From contig CACFTX010000004.1 of the NCBI GenBank assembly GCA_902569405.1, positions 55,569 through 119,568 on the forward strand: a DNA stretch of 64,000 bases, in the 5' to 3' direction. Below are positions 17,112-28,013 of this stretch, one piece after another (the stretch's first letter is position 1; the number at the start of each line of letters is the position of its first letter). A program made the position numbers and the translations under genes. The DNA comes from an uncultured Pelagibacteraceae bacterium. GTDB taxonomy: Bacteria; Pseudomonadota; Alphaproteobacteria; Pelagibacterales; Pelagibacteraceae. The notes beneath the pieces were generated by a model. The model had not been told where the DNA came from and ran no database searches. It saw nothing but the letters and a program-made list of their open reading frames with translations.

Positions 17112-18920
17112 ATGAATAAAAAAGAAGAAAACTTTAAAGAAAAATTTAAGCAAGCTTTAATTTCCACAGCAAAAGTAATATCGGATGATTATCTAATAAA
17201 TGTCAAAAATAAAAATAAAAATTTAAGTTCTAAAAATATTGACTTTTTTGAACTAGACAACTTAACTAACAAACATGATTTTATAAGATTAAGAGCTGAA
17301 ACAGACTCGGAGGCACTTAAAAAAAAATTTTCAGACAGTAAAATATATAAAAAAAATATCCCTACAAATAAATCTTGCAAAATGCTATATGATATATCTG
17401 AAAAAATTAGATATGAAGTTTTAGGAACAAAAATCCTTAAAGGTATTTCAAAAAATTTTAAAGAAAACTATAGTCAAAAACTAAATCTTAAAAGAAAAGA
17501 TCAGTTAAAAAGCAAGGAAGACGTCACTGTTTCAGAGGCTTTTGAGCTATATATGCTAAAAAAATTTTTGAATATAGAGCTTAATCAATTAGCAAACAAA
17601 ATGCTCAGTTTTTGGGAAAATGATTTTAATTCATCTATTGGAAAACATTTAAATTTTTTAAGTAAAAATTTTGAAAACCAAGAAATATATAACTCGAAGT
17701 TTTCTGAAATTCTTTCAAAAATGGATATTTTTGATTCGAACGATAATAATGAAAAAAATGAAGATCCGGAAAATAATAATGAAAAAAATGATATGAAAAA
17801 TCAAGACGATTCAAATGAATCTTCAAAAGAACAAGAAAAAATAAAGCAAGATGAAAACCAGAATGGTGTTGATGGTGATTACGATTTTGACCAATTCCAA
17901 ATGGATGAACAACTATTCAATACTGATTCTAGTAAGCAAAGCTCAGAAAAAGTTTTCCAAAAACAAAATACAAATATTAATGATAAAGATTATAAAGTTT
18001 TTACAAGGCAGTTTGACGAAATAGAAAAAGCAGAACTTTTAGAAACAAGCGAAGAAATAACAAAACTTAGAAAAAATTTAGACCAACAACTAATCACATT
18101 TCAGGATTTAATTACAAAACTTGCTAACAAACTACAAAGGCAGCTTCTTGCAAAACAAAATAGATCATGGGAATTTGATTTAGAGGAAGGACTTTTAGAT
18201 AGTTCTAAATTAACAAGAATAATTATGGATCCTTATAACTCTCTTTCTTTTAAAAAAGAAAAAGACTTAGATTTTAAAGATACAGTTGTTACTTTGTTAA
18301 TAGATAATTCGGGTTCAATGAGAGGAAGACCAATAACTATTGCCGCACTATGCGCTGACATATTATCAAGAACTTTAGAAAGATGTGATGTTAAAGTTGA
18401 AATTTTAGGCTTTACTACAAAAAACTGGAAAGGTGGCAAAAGTAGAGAAGAATGGAATAAAAGCAATAAACCAAAAAGTCCTGGCCGTTTAAATGATCTG
18501 AGACATATAGTTTACAAAAGCGCAGATAACCATTGGAGGCAATCTAAAAAAAATCTGGGTTTAATGCTTAAAGAAGGACTGCTTAAAGAAAATATAGATG
18601 GCGAAGCAATATCCTGGGCATACAATAGATTAAAAAAAAGAAAAGAAGAAAGAAAAATTTTAATGGTAATCTCAGATGGAGCTCCTGTAGACGACTCAAC
18701 TTTGTCTGTAAACTCTGGCGATTTTTTAGAAAAACATTTAAAAAAAACAGTAAAATTTATAGAAAATAAATCAGATATAGAAATACTTGCAATTGGTATT
18801 GGTCACGATGTTTCTAGATATTATAGCAAAGCAATCAAAATTACTGATGTTCAGGAATTGGGGGATGTTATGATCAGCCAATTAAGTGGTTTATTTGAAA
18901 ATAAAAAAAAACTTAACTAA
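17112..18920 (+). CDS. cobT: CobT-type VWA protein (cobaltochelatase subunit CobT)
   Basis: 602 aa. The N-terminal CobT domain is followed by a highly acidic Asn/Asp/Glu linker (about residues 210-275, with a short duplicated NNEKN unit), then a C-terminal von Willebrand A domain. Its MIDAS motif is [13 protein letters not shown] (D398-S402). The motif [14 protein letters not shown] supplies the other metal residues. It is the partner of CobS, whose stop abuts its ATG. The 3' end meets the convergent RegB-type kinase gene with a 4-nt overlap. A dedicated cobalamin role is not supported by neighbours. Confidence 0.92.
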   Translation: MNKKEENFKEKFKQALISTAKVISDDYLINVKNKNKNLSSKNIDFFELDNLTNKHDFIRLRAETDSEALKKKFSDSKIYKKNIPTNKSCKMLYDISEKIRYEVLGTKILKGISKNFKENYSQKLNLKRKDQLKSKEDVTVSEAFELYMLKKFLNIELNQLANKMLSFWENDFNSSIGKHLNFLSKNFENQEIYNSKFSEILSKMDIFDSNDNNEKNEDPENNNEKNDMKNQDDSNESSKEQEKIKQDENQNGVDGDYDFDQFQMDEQLFNTDSSKQSSEKVFQKQNTNINDKDYKVFTRQFDEIEKAELLETSEEITKLRKNLDQQLITFQDLITKLANKLQRQLLAKQNRSWEFDLEEGLLDSSKLTRIIMDPYNSLSFKKEKDLDFKDTVVTLLIDNSGSMRGRPITIAALCADILSRTLERCDVKVEILGFTTKNWKGGKSREEWNKSNKPKSPGRLNDLRHIVYKSADNHWRQSKKNLGLMLKEGLLKENIDGEAISWAYNRLKKRKEERKILMVISDGAPVDDSTLSVNSGDFLEKHLKKTVKFIENKSDIEILAIGIGHDVSRYYSKAIKITDVQELGDVMISQLSGLFENKKKLN

Positions 18921-20200
18921 ATTTTTTTTAAGTCTTGATTATTCCATCTAATTAAAATTTCTGCACCTTTATTTTCCGAATTTTTAAAAAATATTTTTGC
19001 AAAATTTTTCTCTAGAAGAGTCTTTCCAATAAATGTTCCAAGACCTAGTCCATACTTTGAAATATGTTTGTGATCTTTTGTTCTTATATATGGTTCTCCC
19101 AATCTTTCTTTATCTATTAAATCTTTTGGAAAACCGGGTCCGTCATCTCTTATGATAATTTCTGTCTTTTTATTATCACTTCTTAAAAATATTTCTACTT
19201 TATAATTACTAAATTTATTAGCATTACCAATAAAATTTCTTAATCCATATACAATTTCAGGTGATTTATTTGACTTAACTTTATACTTAAATTCTTCAAA
19301 ATTAATTGAAAAATTTTTATCACTAATTTCTTTATATGATCTAACTATTTCTTGTATATAATCATCTAAAAATATTTCATTATCAAAAAATTCATCTTCA
19401 ATGTTCGGATTTAGGGTTAACTTTTTAAGTATTTCGCTACATCTATTGCTTTGACTGATTAATAATTCGAGGTCATTTTTTATTTTTGCGTCATTACTAT
19501 ATTCTTTATGCAATTCTTTAGCGGTTAGTAAAATAGTAGATAGTGGAGTACCTAAAGAATGAGCAGCGGCAGCTGCTTGACCACCTAAAGAAATAAGTTC
19601 ATTTTCCTTTGCCATAATCTCCTGCATTTTATCGTAAGCTTCCATTCTAATTCTGCTCTCGGTACCAAACTTAAGGCCAAAATATACTAAAAAAGTTAAA
19701 CCTATAAATATTGCAACTGGAATGCTGTATAAATAATAATTTGGCGCATGAAAATGAAGAATTTCTGGATGTGGTAAATTATGGTAAAAAAAAGTCAAAA
19801 ATGCTAGTGCAAATGTAGTTAAAAAAAATAAAACTATTGAAGTTTTAATATTTAAATATTGAGATGAAAAAACTGATGGAATTATAATTAAGAATATAAA
19901 TGGATTTGTAATTCCCCCTGTAAAGAAAAACAAAATTGTGAGTTGCAAAATATCAAAAGACAGAAATGTAGCTGAAGTAAAATTATTGAGTTGGTTCTCT
20001 TTAATTTGAAACTTTAAATATAAATTTGTTAAGATACTAATTAATATAATAAAAATACATGTTTTATATTCAAATTTAAATTTAAAAAAAAATTCAACTA
20101 AAAGTATAGTTGCTAATTGACCTGAATAAGCAATCCATCTTAAATTAATATATGTTATTTTATTTAGTAGGTATATTTTTGAAGTTTCTCTAAACTTCAT
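18917..20200 (-). CDS. regB: Redox-responsive sensor histidine kinase, RegB/PrrB type
   Basis: 427 aa. Six hydrophobic segments (about 25-175) contain the quinone-binding motif GGITNPF (95-101) known from RegB (GGxxNPF). The H-box is [15 protein letters not shown] with phospho-acceptor H214; it has Ser where Glu is usual. A Cys in [10 protein letters not shown] (C254) matches the redox-active Cys of RegB. The ATPase domain has [13 protein letters not shown] (N box), IRDDGPGFP (G1) and [15 protein letters not shown] (G2). It would phosphorylate a RegA-type regulator according to membrane redox state; no regA is in the window. It lies 3 nt after gyrB, same strand. Confidence 0.88.
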   Translation of the reverse strand: MKFRETSKIYLLNKITYINLRWIAYSGQLATILLVEFFFKFKFEYKTCIFIILISILTNLYLKFQIKENQLNNFTSATFLSFDILQLTILFFFTGGITNPFIFLIIIPSVFSSQYLNIKTSIVLFFLTTFALAFLTFFYHNLPHPEILHFHAPNYYLYSIPVAIFIGLTFLVYFGLKFGTESRIRMEAYDKMQEIMAKENELISLGGQAAAAAHSLGTPLSTILLTAKELHKEYSNDAKIKNDLELLISQSNRCSEILKKLTLNPNIEDEFFDNEIFLDDYIQEIVRSYKEISDKNFSINFEEFKYKVKSNKSPEIVYGLRNFIGNANKFSNYKVEIFLRSDNKKTEIIIRDDGPGFPKDLIDKERLGEPYIRTKDHKHISKYGLGLGTFIGKTLLEKNFAKIFFKNSENKGAEILIRWNNQDLKKI

Positions 20201-20203
20201 TAT

Positions 20204-22285
<2,082 letters not shown>

Positions 22286-22357
22286 TTAATTAATTAAATA
22301 TATAAGTTTAAATTAGATCTTGGTAGACAGGTTAATTTAGAGTAATTTAAAAATATT

Positions 22358-23218
22358 ATGGTAAAAAAAGGTATAATTTTAGCGGGTGGATCAGGCACAA
22401 GATTAAGCCCTCTTACCAAAGGAGTTAATAAACAGCTTTTGCCTGTATATGATAAACCACTAATATTTTACCCTTTATCAATTTTAATGTTAGCTAACAT
22501 TAAAAATATTTTAATAATTGTCAATCCAGGTCAAGTAGAAAACTTCAAAAATCTTCTTGGTAACGGAAAAAGATATGGGGTTAAAATTCAATATAAGATT
22601 CAAAACAAACCGAAAGGATTACCTGAAGCATTTATATTAGGTAAATCTTTTATAAAAAAAGATAATGTGGCGTTAATGCTAGGCGATAATTTTTTCTACG
22701 GGCAAAGTTTAACAAATAAATTTGAAAAATCTTTAACACATAGAAATGGTGCTAGAGTTTTCTTAAAAAAAGTTAACAAACCTGAAAATTATGGAGTTGC
22801 TAAAATCAGAAAAAATCAAATAGAAAAAATAATTGAAAAGCCAAAAAAATTTATTTCTAATTATGCAATCACTGGTTTATATTTTTTTGATAATGATGTT
22901 GTTAAATACGCAAAAACACTTACACCCTCAAAAAGAGGAGAGTTAGAAATTACTGATTTGCTGAATATATATAAAAAAAATAAAAAATTAAGCTATGAGC
23001 ATATTGGAAGAGGTGCAGTTTGGTCTGATGCTGGTAAAATCGATGACATGACCAATGTATCTTCTTTTGTTCAATCTATTGAAAAAGTACAAGGTATAAA
23101 AATTGCATGCTTAGAAGAAATTGCTTTATTTAAGAGATGGATAAATAAAAAAACAATTTCAAAAAATATAAAATTTTATGGTAATTGTGAATATAGCAAT
23201 TATTTAAAAAAAATATAA
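22358..23218 (+). CDS. rmlA: Glucose-1-phosphate thymidylyltransferase (RmlA)
   Basis: 286 aa nucleotidyltransferase. The signature GIILAGGSGTRLSPLTKGVN (5-24) and the catalytic Lys (K25) are present, followed by KQLLPVYDKPLIFYPLS, as in short RmlA enzymes. MLGDNFFYG carries the metal-binding Asp, and EKP and RGAVWSDAG are also conserved. It makes dTDP-glucose, the entry to dTDP-deoxysugars. It is the first gene of the sugar island, 81 nt from the divergent gyrB start. rmlB (4,6-dehydratase) is not in the window and must be elsewhere. Confidence 0.93.
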   Translation: MVKKGIILAGGSGTRLSPLTKGVNKQLLPVYDKPLIFYPLSILMLANIKNILIIVNPGQVENFKNLLGNGKRYGVKIQYKIQNKPKGLPEAFILGKSFIKKDNVALMLGDNFFYGQSLTNKFEKSLTHRNGARVFLKKVNKPENYGVAKIRKNQIEKIIEKPKKFISNYAITGLYFFDNDVVKYAKTLTPSKRGELEITDLLNIYKKNKKLSYEHIGRGAVWSDAGKIDDMTNVSSFVQSIEKVQGIKIACLEEIALFKRWINKKTISKNIKFYGNCEYSNYLKKI

Positions 23219-23221
23219 AAC

Positions 23222-24112
23222 TTGAGTAAAAAAACTTTACTACTTACGGGAACTTCTGGATTTATAGGATATAACTTTCTAAAATATATTCTTACAAAAA
23301 ATTACCATGTAATAGATGTACTTAGAATAAAAAATAGAGGAAATCCTAAAATTAAAAAATTAAAAAAAAAATATTCTCAAAAATATAAAAATATATTTTA
23401 CTCTAAACATTCAAGTCTTGAAAAAAAAATTAAAAAAATAAAAGTAAATTATTTTATTAATTTTGCTACTTTATATAAAAATAGTCATTCCCACAAAGAT
23501 ATTTTTGGTTTTGTTGAATCAAATATTTTATTTCCAACTCTTATTTATGATTTGATTACCAAAAAAGTTGAAAAAGTAATTAATTTTGGAACTATGATGC
23601 AACATCAATCAAGCAAAAAATTAGAGGCAGAAAATTTATATGCAGCAACTAAAAATTCTTTTGAAATGATAAATAATTTTTATTCTTATAAAGAAAAAAA
23701 AACAAAATTTTACAATTTAAAATTATATGAAAGTTTTGGAGAACGCGATCATAGAAAAAAGCTTATACCCACAATTATTAAAAATTACAAAAAAAATAAA
23801 ACAACTAAGATTATATCAAAAAATTTAGAACTTAATGTTATCCATATAAATGATATTATTAATGCAATTATAATAATTTTAAACAATAATGTAAAACCTG
23901 AAACTTATTGTTTAAAAAATAAAAAAAATATCAAAATTAAAGAATTGATTGATGTTTTAAATAAAAATCTTAAAAAAAAAATTAAGGTGAAATACTTAAA
24001 AAATCCTGCTAGAAAAATTATGAAAACAAAATTAAAAAAACTACCTAAATGGAAAGTAGATAATAACCTAATCAAAAAAATTAAATTAAACTTTAAAAAT
24101 GAAAAAAATTAA
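23222..24112 (+). CDS. NAD(P)-dependent sugar epimerase/dehydratase or ketoreductase (extended SDR)
   Basis: 296 aa. It has the Rossmann motif TGTSGFIG (9-16) and the catalytic pair YAATK (Y140, K144), with a preceding FGTMMQHQ segment in the Ser/Thr position. It is not RmlB-like in length or active site (no DE pair). It looks more like the reductase-type SDRs that finish dTDP/CDP deoxysugars. It probably reduces or epimerises a 4-keto sugar nucleotide. The start is TTG at 23222, 3 nt after rmlA, and the 3' end overlaps the epimerase gene by 14 nt. Extremely Lys- and A-rich. Confidence 0.8.
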   Translation: MSKKTLLLTGTSGFIGYNFLKYILTKNYHVIDVLRIKNRGNPKIKKLKKKYSQKYKNIFYSKHSSLEKKIKKIKVNYFINFATLYKNSHSHKDIFGFVESNILFPTLIYDLITKKVEKVINFGTMMQHQSSKKLEAENLYAATKNSFEMINNFYSYKEKKTKFYNLKLYESFGERDHRKKLIPTIIKNYKKNKTTKIISKNLELNVIHINDIINAIIIILNNNVKPETYCLKNKKNIKIKELIDVLNKNLKKKIKVKYLKNPARKIMKTKLKKLPKWKVDNNLIKKIKLNFKNEKN

Positions 24113-24611
24113 AACAAATTTAGAGGGTTTATTCATTATAAAAAGTAAAATATTTTATGATAATAGAGGGTTTTTAAGAGAAGCTTTTAAAAAAAAAATA
24201 ATAAAAAAAAACTTAATATTTGCAATTGTATCTAAATCAAAAAAAAATGTTTTAAGAGGGTTACATTTACAAAAAAAAAACCAACAAGATAAATGTATTT
24301 TAGTTTTGAAAGGTAAAATTATTGATGTAGCAGTCGACATGCGAAAAAAATCCAAAACATATGGAAAGCATTATAAAATTATTTTAAGTGATAAAAATGG
24401 TAAAAGTCTTTTCATCCCTAAAGGTTTTGCTCATGGATTTTTAGGGTTAGAAAAAGAGAATATAGTACTATATGGCTGTAGCAATTATAGAAATAAAGAA
24501 AGTGAAGTCACCATAGATTGGAACGACAAAAATTTAAAAATTAAATGGCCCGTTTCTAAACCTATACTCTCAAAAAAAGATAGGAAAGGAATGAAATTTT
24601 CTAAATTTTAA
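24099..24611 (+). CDS. dTDP-4-dehydrorhamnose 3,5-epimerase-like cupin (RmlC family)
   Basis: 170 aa, near RmlC length (about 180). LRGLHLQ (52-58) carries the base H56 and the R53 pocket. KGFAHGF (108-114) carries the second conserved His H112, and the YGCSNYRNKES region holds the acid Tyr. The WNDKNLKIKWP tail is typical. It epimerises C3 and/or C5 of a dTDP-4-keto-6-deoxy sugar. The specificity could be 3,5- or single-position. Its stop overlaps the stop of the convergent methyltransferase gene. Confidence 0.87.
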   Translation: MKKIKTNLEGLFIIKSKIFYDNRGFLREAFKKKIIKKNLIFAIVSKSKKNVLRGLHLQKKNQQDKCILVLKGKIIDVAVDMRKKSKTYGKHYKIILSDKNGKSLFIPKGFAHGFLGLEKENIVLYGCSNYRNKESEVTIDWNDKNLKIKWPVSKPILSKKDRKGMKFSKF

Positions 24612-25786
24612 ATAATTTTGGGAACGGGAACATGAGTAATAAATTTTCCGCCTTCTTTAATAAAATTTTTCTCTTTATTAAAAATTTCTTTTTTAAAATT
24701 CCAAGCTCCTAAAAAAGCAACATCAACATTTTTTTTACTTAATTTTTTATATTTTTTAATCAATATTTTGCTTCCGGGTAAATATCTACCTATTTTATAA
24801 GATGTGGTATCATAAAAATAGTCAATAAAATTAGTACCAATTTTGCAATAATTCAAAACAGTGCATGATTTTGCTGTCGCACCATATCCTATAATTTTAA
24901 TTTCTTTGTTTTTTAATTTTAAAAAAGTGTTTAATAGTTTTTTCTTAGATTTTTTTACTTTAGATTCAAATTTTTTATAAGTAGAAAATTTATGTAAACC
25001 AAATTTTAACTCTTTTTGAATCTCTTTTTTTACATTATTTTTAATTTTATAAATATTGTTAATTTTTTTTTTAATATAATATCTATTAGAACCACCATGA
25101 GTTTTGATGTTTTCAATATCAAAAATTTGCAAGTCAAATTTTTTTAAAACCTCTTTTAGTGCTATTGTTGAAAATACATATATATGCTCACAATAAAACT
25201 GATCGTATGCAACATTTTTTATACATTCTAATAATGAAGGGTCTTCTAGTATTAATACACCATTTTTTGACATTGCATAATTAATAGCCTTAAATATTTC
25301 ATCTAAATTTTTTATATGACTTAATGTATTGGCTGAATAAATAAGGTTTGCCTTTTTTACACTAGTAATTTTTTTTGCTAATTTTAAATTCCAATATTCA
25401 GAAAAAGTTTTATATTTTTTTTTTCTAGTGATTTTGGCTAAATTTTCACATGGTTCAACACCAACAATAGAATTTTTTTTAAAATTTTTTAAAAAAACTC
25501 CATCGTTACTTCCAATTTCAATAACAAATTTAGGTTTATATTTTTTTTTAATTTTTTTTGTTAAATCTTTAAAAGATTTATTCATTGTTTTAGATTCTGA
25601 TGATTTGTATGGATATTCGTTATTAAACATTTTTTCCTTTGGAATTATGTTTGCAATCGATACTAAATAATTTTTGTTATTAAATCCAACTTCCAACTTA
25701 AATTTTTTTTCCTTATTCTTTAAATTTTTTTTTTTTATATAAGAATTGGCAAGTGGCTGAAGTCCTAAATTTAAGAATTTTTTCAT
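24608..25786 (-). CDS. Class I SAM methyltransferase, NovU/TylCIII (sugar C-methyltransferase) type, Zn-site degenerate
   Basis: 392 aa. It opens at the family's LxLGxQPLANS motif (LNLGLQPLANSYI, 5-17). It has SAM-binding VIEIGSNDGVFL (88-99) and the C-terminal domain motif IIGYGATAKSCTVLNY. Relatives add a methyl group at a sugar carbon, for example C3 of dTDP-4-keto sugars. They usually start with a Cys-rich zinc-binding module. Here the upstream Cys pair is absent, with an in-frame TAA 9 nt before the ATG, and the second pair is replaced (VSIANI). Zinc binding is therefore probably lost. Activity is uncertain. Confidence 0.82.
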   Translation of the reverse strand: MKKFLNLGLQPLANSYIKKKNLKNKEKKFKLEVGFNNKNYLVSIANIIPKEKMFNNEYPYKSSESKTMNKSFKDLTKKIKKKYKPKFVIEIGSNDGVFLKNFKKNSIVGVEPCENLAKITRKKKYKTFSEYWNLKLAKKITSVKKANLIYSANTLSHIKNLDEIFKAINYAMSKNGVLILEDPSLLECIKNVAYDQFYCEHIYVFSTIALKEVLKKFDLQIFDIENIKTHGGSNRYYIKKKINNIYKIKNNVKKEIQKELKFGLHKFSTYKKFESKVKKSKKKLLNTFLKLKNKEIKIIGYGATAKSCTVLNYCKIGTNFIDYFYDTTSYKIGRYLPGSKILIKKYKKLSKKNVDVAFLGAWNFKKEIFNKEKNFIKEGGKFITHVPVPKII

Positions 25787-25838
25787 AATACATGTTTAAT
25801 TATCATATTATCACTTAAAGTAAAAAATTTTAAAAAGA

Positions 25839-25928
25839 TGGCGGAGAGAGTGGGATTCGAACCCACGGTACCTGTGAGGGTACACACACTTTCCAAGCGT
25901 GCGCCTTAAACCACTCGACCATCTCTCC
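25839..25928 (-). tRNA. tRNA-Ser (anticodon GGA)
   Basis: Minus strand, 90 nt including CCA. The acceptor is GGAGAGA/TCTCTCC, discriminator G, encoded CCA. The anticodon stem is CACGC/GTGTG with loop TTGGAAA, giving anticodon GGA. The long variable arm (TACCCTCACAGGTA hairpin) is typical of class II tRNA-Ser. The T arm is GTGGG/CCCAC with loop TTCGAAT. It splits the deoxysugar gene cluster, a common situation for exchangeable regions. Confidence 0.97.
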
Positions 25929-25949
25929 ATCATATTTTTTAACAAAAAA

Positions 25950-25994
25950 AAACTTTTACTTCTTGATTGCATGTTACTTATAAAATAAAAGTTT
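25950..25994. repeat. Inverted repeat upstream of the ColD-like gene
   Basis: AAACTTTTA (25950-25958) is repeated in inverted form as TAAAAGTTT (25986-25994), spacer 27 nt, ending just before the ATG at 25999. It could be a 5' leader hairpin or part of the promoter. AT-rich sequence makes chance likely. Confidence 0.3.
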
Positions 25995-25998
25995 CTCT

Positions 25999-27204
25999 AT
26001 GCCAAAAGTTTATTATGGACGAGCTGTATATGACAAACATGAAACTCGAGCTGTAAACAAAGTTTTAAAAAATGAAAGCCTTACTTTAATAGATGGAAAA
26101 TACGTTAAAAAATTAGAAAAAATTGTCGCAAATATTTTTGGTAAAAAATATGGTTTAATGGTAAATTCAGGCTCTTCTGCTAATTTGCTTGCATTAAGTT
26201 CCCTTAAATTAAAAAAAGGTAAAGAAGTAATTACTCCTACTTTAACTTTTTCAACAACTGTTGCACCAATATATCAATTGGGTTTGACCCCAAATTTTGT
26301 TGGGGTACTAGAAAACAAATTTGTTGTCGACCCTGAGCAAATAGAAAAGGCCATTAATAAAAATACAGCTGCAATTATAGTGCCAAATTTATTAGGAAAT
26401 ATTCCTGATTGGATAAGCATCAATAAAATAGGAAAAAAATATAAAATTCCAATCATAGAAGACTCAGCCGATACTATTGGATATACAATTAATAAAAAAA
26501 ATACGGGAAAACTATCCGATATAGTCACAAACAGTTTTTATGCTTCACACATAATTTGTGGAGCAGGTTTTGGTGGCATTGTCTGTTTTAATAATTACCA
26601 GCAATACCAACATGCAAAATTATTACGAGGATGGGGAAGATCTTCGGCAACATTTAATGAATCTGAAAGTGTAAAAAAAAGATTTAATATAAAAATTTCT
26701 GGAATCGATTATGATAGAAAATACATTTTTAGCGAATTTGGATATAATTTTTTGCCTTCTGAAGTTTCAGCTGCATTTGCACTTGAACAGATAAAAAAAT
26801 TAAAAAATAATATAAAAATCAGAGATAAAAATTTTAAATTTTTAAAAAATTTCTTTGGTAATTATAATAACTATTTTAAATTACCAGAAAAATACGATCA
26901 TGTTCATACCCCATGGCTTGCGTTACCTCTAGTAATAAAAGAAAATAAAAAATTTAATCGTAAACAATTACAAATTTTTTTTGAAAATAATAATATACAG
27001 ACTAGAACAGTTTTTACAGGCAATATACTTAAACAGCCAGTAATGAAGAAAAAAATATTCAAAAAACAAAAAGATTCTGAAAGAATTTCAAATGACGTGA
27101 TGAAAAATGGTATTCTTATAGGTTGCCATCAAGGATTAAAGCAAAAAGACTTGAAATATATTTGCAGCACTTTTAAAAAATTTGCAAATTTAAAAAAATT
27201 ATAA
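25999..27204 (+). CDS. DegT/DnrJ-fold sugar 3-dehydratase (ColD / E1-like) with His in place of the PLP Lys
   Basis: 401 aa PLP-fold type I enzyme of the DegT family. VNSGSSANLLAL (55-66) and EDSADTIG (154-161, PLP-ring D155) are standard. At the Schiff-base site the sequence is NSFYASHIICGAGFGG: H184 replaces the usual Lys. That substitution marks the 3-dehydratases ColD (GDP-4-keto-6-deoxymannose) and E1/RfbH (CDP-4-keto-6-deoxyglucose). The E1 Fe-S cysteines after the WGR motif are absent (WGRSSATFNESE), pointing to the one-component ColD mode. The expected product is a 3-deoxy sugar nucleotide. A Lys-dependent aminotransferase is unlikely. Confidence 0.85.
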   Translation: MPKVYYGRAVYDKHETRAVNKVLKNESLTLIDGKYVKKLEKIVANIFGKKYGLMVNSGSSANLLALSSLKLKKGKEVITPTLTFSTTVAPIYQLGLTPNFVGVLENKFVVDPEQIEKAINKNTAAIIVPNLLGNIPDWISINKIGKKYKIPIIEDSADTIGYTINKKNTGKLSDIVTNSFYASHIICGAGFGGIVCFNNYQQYQHAKLLRGWGRSSATFNESESVKKRFNIKISGIDYDRKYIFSEFGYNFLPSEVSAAFALEQIKKLKNNIKIRDKNFKFLKNFFGNYNNYFKLPEKYDHVHTPWLALPLVIKENKKFNRKQLQIFFENNNIQTRTVFTGNILKQPVMKKKIFKKQKDSERISNDVMKNGILIGCHQGLKQKDLKYICSTFKKFANLKKL

Positions 27205-27206
27205 AT

Positions 27207-28010
27207 TTATATAATCCAATCTTTATATTTATCAATATTATTGATTAAATATTTTGGGAAAGAATGATTCAAATCTATTTTGATTAATTGGTTTCCACGA
27301 TCAAATAAATCTATTTTCTGGTCAATTTTTTTTTTTATAATTTTTGGTGAAGAATATTTATCATTACTAAATTCAGTATGGGCAAAAGTTTTTAATTTGG
27401 TCGATATTTTTTCTGGTGACATAATATTATTAAAGTGCCATCCTCCATTTTCAAAAATCTCCAAATTTCTTTCTTTATCAATCCGATAAAAATTATATTT
27501 AAGATTTTTAGACAAAACTTTATGTCGCATATAATCTATTGATTGAAGATTCTTTTTTTTGCAAACTCTTGGGCCATCCCATGGACTTTCATCTTTATTA
27601 AATAAATTAAATTTATAATTAAAATTATTTTGTAATAAAACTCCGTATTTTTTTTTTAATTTAAAATTACTTAATATTTCTGGATTTGGTATTTCATCGG
27701 GATCTGAAAAAAATATATAGTCCTCTTCATCAACAAAATCTATATTTTCTAATATAAATTCTCTTTGTATTGCTTGATTTTGCCACAAGTTTGTATTTTT
27801 TGGGAAAGGTTTGTCGAGAACAATGTGTTTAACATTTGTATTTAAATACTTTTTATCTGGATCAAAATTAATTTTTTTGGGCTTTCCTCTGTGGTCATAT
27901 TTTGATTCGCAAACAACAAAATAATCAACAAAATCTTTTATTACATTATATCTTAAATCATATATAAAATTTTCATCAAAGAATGTTATGCAATCAATAA
28001 TTTTACTCAT
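27207..28010 (-). CDS. Glycosyltransferase family 17 protein
   Basis: 267 aa GT17-like transferase. Characteristic features are the opening IIDCITFFDENFIYDLR, VVCESKYDHRGKPK (33-46), WQNQAIQRE (76-84) and the acidic motif FSDPDEIPNPE (101-111). A late GGWHFNNI follows. The family includes beta-1,4-GlcNAc transferases; in bacteria its members lie in surface-polysaccharide clusters. It probably adds a sugar to LPS or capsule; donor and acceptor unknown. It starts 3 nt after the lepA stop, as the last gene of the translation operon, and converges on the ColD-like gene. Confidence 0.85.
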   Translation of the reverse strand: MSKIIDCITFFDENFIYDLRYNVIKDFVDYFVVCESKYDHRGKPKKINFDPDKKYLNTNVKHIVLDKPFPKNTNLWQNQAIQREFILENIDFVDEEDYIFFSDPDEIPNPEILSNFKLKKKYGVLLQNNFNYKFNLFNKDESPWDGPRVCKKKNLQSIDYMRHKVLSKNLKYNFYRIDKERNLEIFENGGWHFNNIMSPEKISTKLKTFAHTEFSNDKYSSPKIIKKKIDQKIDLFDRGNQLIKIDLNHSFPKYLINNIDKYKDWII

Positions 28011-28013
28011 TTA

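Noticed and set aside
17740..17810. Possible tandem repeat in cobT
   Set aside because: A short duplicated NNEKN stretch in an acidic linker; low-complexity coding, not a repeat array.
16137..18920. Cobalamin biosynthesis operon
   Set aside because: Only the CobS/CobT pair is present; no cobN or corrin genes seen, so no pathway is claimed.
23340..23460. Frameshifted or decayed gene because of poly-A runs in the SDR
   Set aside because: The Rossmann motif, YxxxK and downstream sequence are in one continuous frame; poly-Lys reflects AT bias.
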